From an uncultured Lachnospiraceae bacterium (GTDB lineage Bacteria; Bacillota; Clostridia; Lachnospirales; Lachnospiraceae): a stretch of 16,320 nt of DNA. Of this stretch, positions 1 through 5,922 are shown piece after piece. The stretch covers positions 1 through 16,320 of the forward strand of contig USGM01000077.1 in NCBI GenBank assembly GCA_900554205.1, read 5' to 3'. The translations under genes were made by a program, and so were the position numbers. The notes under the pieces were generated by a model. That model worked only from the letters and a program-made list of their open reading frames with translations. It made no database searches and was not told the DNA's origin. How positions within the stretch are numbered: the stretch's first letter is position 1; the number at the start of each line of letters is the position of its first letter.

Positions 1-61
1 GGCTCGAACCTATGACCCTCTGCTTGTAAGGCAGATGCTCTCCCAGCTGAGCTAAACTTCC
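1..61 (-). tRNA. tRNA-Val (anticodon UAC), 3' end cut by window edge
   Basis: Read on the minus strand from 61, the sequence gives a tRNA 5' acceptor strand (GGAAGTT), a D-arm (AGCTCAGCTGGGAGAGC), an anticodon arm with stem TCTGC/GCAGA around loop CTTACAA, and a T-arm start (GGTTCGAGCC). The central triplet of the loop is TAC, which reads valine GUA codons. The end of the T-arm and the 3' acceptor strand lie beyond position 1. It follows argS in the same direction but has its own near-consensus promoter at 94-122. Further tRNAs may follow outside the window. Confidence 0.95.
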
Positions 62-65
62 ATTC

Positions 66-87
66 GTCGGTTACTCTCGCAACCGAC
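66..87 (-). other. Inverted repeat in the tRNA-Val leader
   Basis: GTCGGTT (66-72) and AACCGAC (81-87) form a perfect 7-bp stem with an 8-nt loop. The predicted transcription start is near 87, so the hairpin would sit at the very 5' end of the precursor, 4 nt before the mature tRNA. No T-run follows it on the minus strand, so it is not a classical terminator for argS. It may protect the 5' leader or present the precursor to RNase P; that role is inferred. Confidence 0.6.
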
Positions 88-93
88 TTGATT

Positions 94-122
94 AGTATAC
101 CTTGCGAATCTGTTTTTGTCAA
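94..122 (-). promoter_or_regulatory. Near-consensus sigma-A promoter for tRNA-Val
   Basis: On the minus strand there is a -35 box TTGACA (117-122), a 17-bp spacer and a -10 box TATACT (94-99). Transcription should start near 87, about 25 nt before the tRNA 5' end. The -35 box begins only 8 bp after the argS stop codon. A promoter this close to consensus fits a stable-RNA gene. Confidence 0.88.
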
Positions 123-130
123 CTATTTTT

Positions 131-1897
131 TTACATTTTTTCCGGTGCGGAAAATCCCAGCACATGTATGCAGGTTTCCAGTACATTTCTGGTCAGCACC
201 AGCAGCGCGAGCAGTCCCTCCCGCTTCGCCTCGTCCTCTTCCCCGAGAATCTTCGTCTCATGGTAGAAGTGATTGAAGGCGTTGGCGAGGTCGTAAATAT
301 AAGCGCACACCTTATGAGGAGCCATCTCCTCCGCGGCGCTCTGCATCATGGCGTTAAACTGCACCAGTTCCATCATCAGCGCCTTCTCCGCATCGCCCGA
401 AGCCACACGGAGCTGAAGCTCCTCAGGATTTCCACCCTGCTCCTTATACTTTGCCAGAATCGACTTGATACGGACAATCGTATATAAAATGTAAGGGCCG
501 GTATCTCCCTCAAAGGAGGTAAACCTGTCTACGTCAAAAATATAATCCTTGGATGCCTGATTAGAGAGATCACCGTACAGCAGTGCGGAGATAGCGACAA
601 GATCTGCAACCTGCCTTGCCTCTTCCTCGGACATTTCGCGTCCCTCTCTGATCTTGCGGTACATCTCGTCCTTCGTCTCGCGGATCAGCGTCTCCAGACG
701 CATTACTCCGCCGTCTCTGGTCTTGAACGGTTTGCCGTCCTTACCGTTTACCGTGCCGAAGCCAATCCATCTCAGCTCTGTTTCAGGCTCCACGAGCTTT
801 GTCTTTCTCGCACAGCGGAAAACCTGTTCAAAGTAGAGATCCTGCCTCTTATCCGTGAGATAAATAATCTCATCGGGATGATACAGCCGCATACGTTCCA
901 TAATCGTAGCAAGATCCGTCGTATTATACAGGGAAGCCCCGTCTGACTTCAGAATCATGCAGGGCGGTACCTCCTTGGTATCCGTCTCCTCCTTGACGTC
1001 GACAACGAGCGCACCCTCGCTGATATAAGCGTAGCCGCCCTTCTTCATATAATCGACCATCTCAGGAATCAGGTCATGCACATCGCTCTCGCCCTTCCAG
1101 AGATCAAATTCCACGTTCAGACTGCTGTAATTTTTCTTCAGATCCGCCACGGAGACATTCAGTATCTGCTTCCAGAGCGCACGGTAACCGCGCACACCGC
1201 TCTGGAGCTTATAGGTCGCCTCCATCGCCTTTGCCTTGTACTCGGGATCTTCCTTGGACTTTGCGCTGGACGCGGGGTAGATCTCCTCAAGCTCGGAGAT
1301 GGTGAACGGCGCTTCCGTCGGATATTCTCCCTCATAGCTTTCATCAAAGTAGATCAGGTCGGGTTTTCTTTCCTTCAGGCCCATAATGACAAGACCCATC
1401 TGCAAGCCCCAGTCTCCCAGATGCACATCGCCGATGACCTCATGACCGACATAACGGTTGATCCGCTTGATGCTCTCACCGATGACAGCCGAGCGGAGAT
1501 GTCCTACATGGAGGGGCTTTGCAACATTTGCCCCACCGTAGTCCACAATGATCTTCTTTACCCTTGCAGGCTTCTCCAGACCGAATTTAGGCTCCTTCGC
1601 CATGGTCTTAAGCTGTTCTAACAGATACTCTTCGGAGAGCTTCAGATTCAGGAAGCCCGGCGCTACCGCTGCTGCCTCCTGAAACGCCTCGCTGTTCTTT
1701 AACTTTTCCGCAACCTCGTTGGCGATCATAATCGGTGCCTTATGATACTGCTTTGCACCTGCCATTGCACCGTTGCACTGATATTCACAGAGATCGGGAC
1801 GGTTGGAAATCGTAACCTTTCCGAGTGCGCTGTCATAGCCGGCAGCCTCAAACGCCCTTCCCATCTCTTCTGACAACAAATCCAAAATCTTCTTCAT
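131..1897 (-). CDS. argS: Arginyl-tRNA synthetase
   Basis: Cytosolic class I synthetase that charges tRNA-Arg with arginine using ATP. The 588-residue protein has the expected family length. Residues 1-90 form the N-terminal tRNA-binding domain typical of ArgRS. The HIGH-type motif is HVGH at 130-133, within the family context NVAKPLHVGHLRS. The KMSKS loop is the degenerate form usual in this enzyme, KTRDG at 392-396. The C-terminal DALR anticodon-binding domain starts near 465 (TGPYILYTIVRI), and the chain ends in PEKM, close to the PERM ending common in ArgRS. The ATG at 1897 is preceded by a GAGGAAG ribosome site. A candidate promoter lies 85 nt upstream of the usual start window; no T-box motif was seen. 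No terminator separates it from the tRNA-Val promoter, so some readthrough is possible. Confidence 0.98.
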   Translation of the reverse strand: MKKILDLLSEEMGRAFEAAGYDSALGKVTISNRPDLCEYQCNGAMAGAKQYHKAPIMIANEVAEKLKNSEAFQEAAAVAPGFLNLKLSEEYLLEQLKTMAKEPKFGLEKPARVKKIIVDYGGANVAKPLHVGHLRSAVIGESIKRINRYVGHEVIGDVHLGDWGLQMGLVIMGLKERKPDLIYFDESYEGEYPTEAPFTISELEEIYPASSAKSKEDPEYKAKAMEATYKLQSGVRGYRALWKQILNVSVADLKKNYSSLNVEFDLWKGESDVHDLIPEMVDYMKKGGYAYISEGALVVDVKEETDTKEVPPCMILKSDGASLYNTTDLATIMERMRLYHPDEIIYLTDKRQDLYFEQVFRCARKTKLVEPETELRWIGFGTVNGKDGKPFKTRDGGVMRLETLIRETKDEMYRKIREGREMSEEEARQVADLVAISALLYGDLSNQASKDYIFDVDRFTSFEGDTGPYILYTIVRIKSILAKYKEQGGNPEELQLRVASGDAEKALMMELVQFNAMMQSAAEEMAPHKVCAYIYDLANAFNHFYHETKILGEEDEAKREGLLALLVLTRNVLETCIHVLGFSAPEKM

Positions 1898-1909
1898 ACT
1901 GCTTCCTCA

Positions 1910-1934
1910 TCTCTGCACTTCTATTCTCTGCACT
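1910..1934. repeat. Short direct repeat in argS leader
   Basis: The 10-mer TCTCTGCACT occurs at 1910-1919 and again at 1925-1934, a period of 15 bp. On the coding (minus) strand each copy reads AGTGCAGAGA. The copy nearest argS ends just upstream of the ribosome site. It could be a chance or slippage product or a binding site pair. Confidence 0.45.
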
Positions 1935-1941
1935 GCACACC

Positions 1942-1958
1942 GCTGCTCAGACAGCAGC
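1942..1958 (-). other. Stem-loop in argS leader
   Basis: GCTGCT (1942-1947) and AGCAGC (1953-1958) pair as a 6-bp stem with a 5-nt loop inside the predicted argS 5' untranslated region. No T-run follows. It may simply be leader structure; the usual T-box specifier loop and antiterminator bulge were not recognised. Confidence 0.4.
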
Positions 1959-1988
1959 TCTGCCCGTACTGTACAAATCATATTTCTA

Positions 1989-2017
1989 ACTATACCTTAC
2001 TTTTCCGGCACACGCAA
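1989..2017 (-). promoter_or_regulatory. Candidate promoter for argS
   Basis: On the minus strand, TTGCGT (2012-2017), a 17-bp spacer and TATAGT (1989-1994) fit a sigma-A promoter with a good -10 and a weak -35. The predicted start near 1982 would give an argS leader of about 85 nt. It lies inside the 143-bp queH-argS gap, where no clear terminator for queH was found. Confidence 0.5.
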
Positions 2018-2040
2018 GGAATTTCTGCTGTTACGGAATG

Positions 2041-2715
2041 TCATCTCCGCGAAAATGCGCACCCGCAGTAATTCTGCCGGTACAGCTCATATTCCGCCGA
2101 TAATTCAATCGACCTCTTATAGCCATTCCGCTTTTTGAAATCGGACGGCAGCCAGCTGACCCCATACTCCTCAGACAGAGCCTGTCCGATCTCATTGAGC
2201 TTTACGGCATTCTTGAGCGGGCTGATGGTAAGCGTTGTACAGAAATAGGCATAACCGCCCTCCTTCGCCCGCTTTGCCGTCTCCCGAAGCCGCAGATCAA
2301 AGCACCGGAAACATCTCTCGCCGCCCTCCGGGCAGGCTTCAAAGCCCTTCGCAATCTCATAAAAGCGCTCCGGCTCATAATCTCCCTCGATAATTCTGAT
2401 CGGATATCCCTTTTCTTCCCTATTATATGCCTCAATCAGTCTCTTCTGCTCGGCGACTCTCTTCCGGTATTCCTCCGATGCGGAAATATTCGGGTTATAA
2501 TAAAAGACCGTTATGTGAAAGTACCTGCAAAGATATTCCAGCACATAGCTGCTGCAGGGTGCGCAACAGCTGTGCAGAAACAAATCAGGTGCGGAATCCT
2601 CTCCCGCACCTGTCAATCCCTCTATTATCTTATCCAGCTCTCTCTGATAATTTACCTGATTCACAGACTTATCCTCCGTCTGCATCATTCTAGCATGACT
2701 CAGTCTTTTTTGCAA
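2041..2715 (-). CDS. queH: Epoxyqueuosine reductase QueH
   Basis: Reduces epoxyqueuosine to queuosine in tRNA, the last step of queuosine modification at position 34; QueH (DUF208) replaces the cobalamin enzyme QueG in many bacteria. The 224-residue protein carries the family cysteine set: HSCCAPC (C50, C51, C54), the C128 and C135-x2-C138 region (ACPEGGERCFRC), and the C-terminal YCGC pair (C217, C219). In characterised QueH these ligate a 4Fe-4S cluster and a second iron. SPLKN at 165-169 and the SDFKKRNGYKRS stretch near 191 are also typical. The start used is TTG at 2715 because GGAGG lies 9 nt upstream; ATG codons at 2688 and 2685 are alternatives and would lose about 10 non-conserved residues. 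It begins 18 bp after the GH43-like stop codon, so it is probably co-transcribed. No preQ1 riboswitch was seen. Confidence 0.95.
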   Translation of the reverse strand: MQKRLSHARMMQTEDKSVNQVNYQRELDKIIEGLTGAGEDSAPDLFLHSCCAPCSSYVLEYLCRYFHITVFYYNPNISASEEYRKRVAEQKRLIEAYNREEKGYPIRIIEGDYEPERFYEIAKGFEACPEGGERCFRCFDLRLRETAKRAKEGGYAYFCTTLTISPLKNAVKLNEIGQALSEEYGVSWLPSDFKKRNGYKRSIELSAEYELYRQNYCGCAFSRR

Positions 2716-2719
2716 GCTG

Positions 2720-2729
2720 CCTCTCCTCC
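2720..2729 (-). promoter_or_regulatory. Ribosome binding site deciding the TTG start of queH
   Basis: GGAGGAGAGG on the minus strand lies inside the 18-bp gap between the GH43-like gene and queH, with its GGAGG core 9 nt before TTG. It supports TTG at 2715 over the ATG pair near 2688, which lacks a comparable site. A weak TGCC/GGCA pairing could enclose it in a small loop. Confidence 0.65.
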
Positions 2730-2733
2730 GGCA

Positions 2734-4302
2734 TTAATACTCATACACAAAATCCCGGAACAGGGCGGAGCCTCCGATCTTCTTCGTCGAATAGATGCTG
2801 AGCCCGCAGCGGCAGCCCGAGAAATGATCCAGACCAAAATACAGCTTGTGTCCCTGTCCTGCCTTCTTCCACTTCACATCAGAAAGGTCTTCACTGTAGA
2901 AAAATTCCGCTGTATCTCTACCCTTTTCGAAATCCGTCTCCATCCGGAGCCGGACGACCGGCGAGGCAAGATGTATCTTCTCCTTCACGATACCAGGCAT
3001 ATAATCCGCAACCGTGGTATTCCGGTTCTTCTCCGTATTCTCTCTCTCGATGACGACGAGGTAATACTGCTTGAGCTCCATTGTCACGGCGAGCAGCCCA
3101 TAACAGCCCTGCAGTGCACAGAGTCCCGCCACATCCCCCTCATTCAGCCCTGCGGCATCAACCGTGACTTCCACACTGCTCTTCGGGAAAAACATCCTCT
3201 GGGTCAGCGTATTTACCGCCTGCGTGACATTCGTGCACAGCTTTCCCGTCTCAATGCGCAAACCGCCGCTCTCCGCGATTCCCCAGAGCGCCGGATTCGG
3301 CTCATGGTTCCACTGCCACTGCGGTTTCAAACGGTAGCTGTCCTCCTCCGGCACCGGTGCAAAATCGTCCGAGGTATAAAGCGGTTCGTACTCATAATAC
3401 GGTCTGTTGCTGACATTCTCTGCAATCAACGGCGCTTTCCCGGCATTGCCGAAAACAGGAAATCCCTCCTGCCATTCAACCGGAACCAGAACGGGAGCTC
3501 TTCCTGCGGCAAGCCGGTCCTGCATCATCACCGAGAACCAGCGTCCGTCATTCGTGTCGACAAGCCCTCCCTGGGCAATGCCATTGTTAAAATATCCCAT
3601 GTCGTCGTCCAACACTGTCCTGCCCTGAAACTCACCGTCCAGCCTGTCACCTGCAAAGCACAGCTGTACCCTTCTCCCCGTTCCCGTCTTCGGCCAGCGG
3701 ATCACGAACAGATAATACCTTCCGTCTATCTTATAAAAGTGCGAGCCCTCATATCCGAGCCAGACATCCTCCTGCTCCGTAAGCAGCTTCCGCGCAAAGC
3801 CTCCCGGCATCAATCCGCTTAAGTCCGGGAGCATCTCCCTGATGAAAATCTCCTTGTGCCCGAAGATCAGATACACCCTGTCGTCATCATCGAAGAAGAG
3901 CGAGCCGTGGTGAAAATAGAAGTCAATGCACTGGCTCTCCCATGGCCCTTCCACGCTCTCCGCGGAATAAAAATAGGTCTTGCAGGTCTCCTTCGCCGCG
4001 AAGCTGACATAAAAGCGCCCTTTATAATACCGGATGGAGCCAGCCCACATGCCATAGCCGTAGTTGCTGCGCTCGTTCGTCATCCGCGCCTCCTCCGTTC
4101 CTTCAAAGGTCTCGAATACATAGCTGGCGATCTCCCAATGGATCAGATCATAGGAGCGAAGTATAACCGCTCCCGGCAGGAAATGCAGGGTGGCGCAGAG
4201 CATATAGTACACATCCCCGACCCTGATCACATCCGGGTTGGGATAATCTGCTTTGATAATTGGATTTGAATTTTTTACAATAGTTCCTTCAGCCTTCTTC
4301 AT
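2734..4302 (-). CDS. GH43-type protein with substituted catalytic aspartates
   Basis: The fold is that of family 43 glycoside hydrolases (beta-xylosidase/arabinofuranosidase type). The N-terminal five-bladed propeller spans about 12-310, with family landmarks NPIIKADYPNPDVIRVGD near 13-30, GIAQGGLVDTNDGRW near 241-255 and GRAPVLVPVEW near 267-277. A C-terminal beta-sandwich of the GH43_C2 type spans about 320-522 (QWQWNHEPNPALW at 328-340). There is no signal peptide, so it is cytosolic. Aligned by eye, the general-acid glutamate is present (E185 in GYEGSHFY), but the catalytic base position holds N22 (YPNPD instead of xDPx) and the pKa-modulating aspartate position holds H132 (HHGSLFF instead of xDPSLFF). 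Both codons were re-read from the DNA. The protein may therefore be inactive as a normal hydrolase, or a lectin-like or regulatory relative; D19 or D24 might stand in for the base. It starts 30 bp after the AbrB-fused ATPase gene. Confidence 0.85.
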   Translation of the reverse strand: MKKAEGTIVKNSNPIIKADYPNPDVIRVGDVYYMLCATLHFLPGAVILRSYDLIHWEIASYVFETFEGTEEARMTNERSNYGYGMWAGSIRYYKGRFYVSFAAKETCKTYFYSAESVEGPWESQCIDFYFHHGSLFFDDDDRVYLIFGHKEIFIREMLPDLSGLMPGGFARKLLTEQEDVWLGYEGSHFYKIDGRYYLFVIRWPKTGTGRRVQLCFAGDRLDGEFQGRTVLDDDMGYFNNGIAQGGLVDTNDGRWFSVMMQDRLAAGRAPVLVPVEWQEGFPVFGNAGKAPLIAENVSNRPYYEYEPLYTSDDFAPVPEEDSYRLKPQWQWNHEPNPALWGIAESGGLRIETGKLCTNVTQAVNTLTQRMFFPKSSVEVTVDAAGLNEGDVAGLCALQGCYGLLAVTMELKQYYLVVIERENTEKNRNTTVADYMPGIVKEKIHLASPVVRLRMETDFEKGRDTAEFFYSEDLSDVKWKKAGQGHKLYFGLDHFSGCRCGLSIYSTKKIGGSALFRDFVYEY

Positions 4303-4332
4303 AGCTGGATCCGTCCTTTCCCTTGCTTCACA

Positions 4333-5217
4333 TCAGGTCTCCGGCTTTGAAATTACTACTTTCCCGTCCTGTATACTGATACTTACCTTATTGTCATCCA
4401 GTTCCAGTCCGGAGAGCAGCTCGGCAGGAATCTGTACTCTCCCGACCTTGTCGACAATGGCATATTCCTCCTGCGTCTCCTCCGCACGCCAGTCGATATT
4501 GCTCTCCTGCAGCCGGTCGGCATATGCCTCCTTCAGAACGCGCTCGCTGCTGATCTTGCCGTCCCGGATCGCCACAACTCTCTTCACCTTCTTGGAGAGC
4601 GCGACATCATGCGTGACAATCAGGATCGTCTGACCGTTCCTGTTCAGCTCGGAGAATACGTCAAAAATATAATTTGCCGTCGCCGCATCCACGCTTCCCG
4701 TCGGCTCATCCGCAAGCAGCAGCTTCGGAGAATTTGCCAGCGCAATGGCAATGGCGATCCTCTGCTGCTCACCGCCGGACAGCATATTCATACGGCTGTG
4801 CTTCTTTGCTCCCATTCCCACCATCTCGAGGAGCTGCAGTGCCTTCTCCTTCTTTTTCCTCGTACTGGAAAGGCTCATCGGCAGCATCACATTCTCAAGC
4901 GCCGACAAATAGGGCACAAGATTTCTGCCGTTATTCTGCCAGACGAAGCCGACCGTATCCCTCTTATAGCGCACAAGCTCCTTCTCCGTCATGGTGAAAA
5001 GATTGCTTCCCGCCACAAAGAGCGAACCGGCACTGGGACGATCCAGACCGCCTATCATGTTCAGGAAGGTCGACTTACCGCTTCCGCTGTTGCCGATGAT
5101 GGCTGTCAGCTCCCCTTCCTCCACTTTTAAGTCAAGCCCCTGGAGAGCCAGCACCTCCGTCAGCTTGGTCTTATATATTTTTACAAGGCCCTCCGCCTGT
5201 ATCATTGCGTCCGGCAT
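4333..5217 (-). CDS. ABC ATPase (MacB/LolD type) with C-terminal AbrB/SpoVT-like domain
   Basis: Energises transport by the FtsX-type permease encoded upstream. The nucleotide-binding domain covers about 4-235: Walker A GNSGSGKST at 42-50, Q-loop Q94, signature LSGGE at 146-150, Walker B LLLADE at 166-171 and H-loop H203, so all catalytic elements are intact. Residues about 251-293 then form a second domain with the AbrB/MazE/SpoVT swapped-hairpin pattern (VDKVGRVQIPAELL, then a DNKVSISIQDGKVVISKP strand pair). That fold usually binds DNA as a dimer and is not part of a normal LolD/MacB ATPase, which ends near 230. It might dimerise the ATPase or link transport to transcription; both are inferred. 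The start at 5217 has AGGAGA 8 nt upstream and lies 3 bp after the stop codon of the other ATPase gene. Confidence 0.9.
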   Translation of the reverse strand: MPDAMIQAEGLVKIYKTKLTEVLALQGLDLKVEEGELTAIIGNSGSGKSTFLNMIGGLDRPSAGSLFVAGSNLFTMTEKELVRYKRDTVGFVWQNNGRNLVPYLSALENVMLPMSLSSTRKKKEKALQLLEMVGMGAKKHSRMNMLSGGEQQRIAIAIALANSPKLLLADEPTGSVDAATANYIFDVFSELNRNGQTILIVTHDVALSKKVKRVVAIRDGKISSERVLKEAYADRLQESNIDWRAEETQEEYAIVDKVGRVQIPAELLSGLELDDNKVSISIQDGKVVISKPET

Positions 5218-5220
5218 CTG

Positions 5221-5922
5221 TCACTCTCCTTCTGCGGTTCTTATGACGCGCTCCCCGTTTTCCAGTTCTATAATCATATCTCCGGCATCCATCAGCCCGA
5301 CATCATGCGTTGTCATCAGAATGGAGATTCCCTCTTTTCTCGTCATGTCATGAAAGAGCCTCGTCACCTGTGCCGCCATCGCACTGTCAAGCTCAGCGGT
5401 GGGCTCGTCCGCAAGAATCAGCTTCGGGCTGTGCGCTATCGCTCTCGCAATGGCTACCCTCTGCTGTTCACCGCCGGACATCTCCGCCGGCATATGATGG
5501 ATACGGTTTCCGAGCCCCACAAGCTTCAGGCATTCCTCCACGCGCCTGTCGCGCTCCCTGCCAGCCCTGATCCCCGCCATGCGCATGGAAAACTCAACGT
5601 TCTGGAAGGCATTCATCGTCGGGATCAGGGACACCGCCTGGAAGACAAAGCCCATGTCTCTTCTGCGGAGATTTTCCCGCTCCCTCTCCGGCATCCCCTT
5701 CACCGGTCTGCCGTCGATCCATACCTCTCCCGAGGAAGGGTCGTCCAGCGTTCCGATAATGTTCATGAGTGTCGTTTTGCCGGAGCCGGAACGCCCTTTC
5801 AGGATCGTCAGGCTTCCCTTTGCAATATCTGCATAGATTCCCTTCAGCGCCTGAAATTCTCCGCCGGGCACCGCAAAGCTCCGGCTCACATTCTTCACCT
5901 GAATTACAAAATTATTCTCCAT
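5221..5922 (-). CDS. ABC transporter ATP-binding protein (MacB/LolD type)
   Basis: A 233-residue cytosolic ATPase of the family that drives FtsX/MacB permeases. Motifs are complete: Walker A GRSGSGKTT at 43-51, Q-loop Q95 (FVFQAVSLIPTMNAFQNVEF region, typical of this family), signature MSGGE at 148-152, Walker B LILADE at 168-173 and H-loop H206. Its ATG overlaps the permease stop codon (TAATG, 5920-5924), which suggests translational coupling. It differs clearly from the next ATPase gene and lacks its AbrB-like tail, so the two probably form a heterodimer on the single two-half permease. Its D-loop reads AELD, not the common SALD. The substrate cannot be inferred. Confidence 0.93.
   Translation of the reverse strand: MENNFVIQVKNVSRSFAVPGGEFQALKGIYADIAKGSLTILKGRSGSGKTTLMNIIGTLDDPSSGEVWIDGRPVKGMPERERENLRRRDMGFVFQAVSLIPTMNAFQNVEFSMRMAGIRAGRERDRRVEECLKLVGLGNRIHHMPAEMSGGEQQRVAIARAIAHSPKLILADEPTAELDSAMAAQVTRLFHDMTRKEGISILMTTHDVGLMDAGDMIIELENGERVIRTAEGE

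Noticed and set aside
66..87. Terminator for argS
   Set aside because: The 7-bp stem is not followed by a T-run on the minus strand and sits downstream of the tRNA promoter, at its predicted start.
1898..2040. T-box leader for argS
   Set aside because: The predicted leader is only about 85 nt, and neither a specifier loop arrangement nor the conserved antiterminator bulge or a following terminator was seen.
2716..2733. preQ1 riboswitch upstream of queH
   Set aside because: Only 18 bp separate queH from the preceding gene, filled by the ribosome site; there is no room for the aptamer.
2515..3822. Plus-strand open frame of 435 codons opposite queH and the GH43-like gene
   Set aside because: It is antisense to two genes with clear family motifs, and its product is rich in R, H, L and P with no recognisable domain, as in a shadow frame of GC-rich coding sequence.
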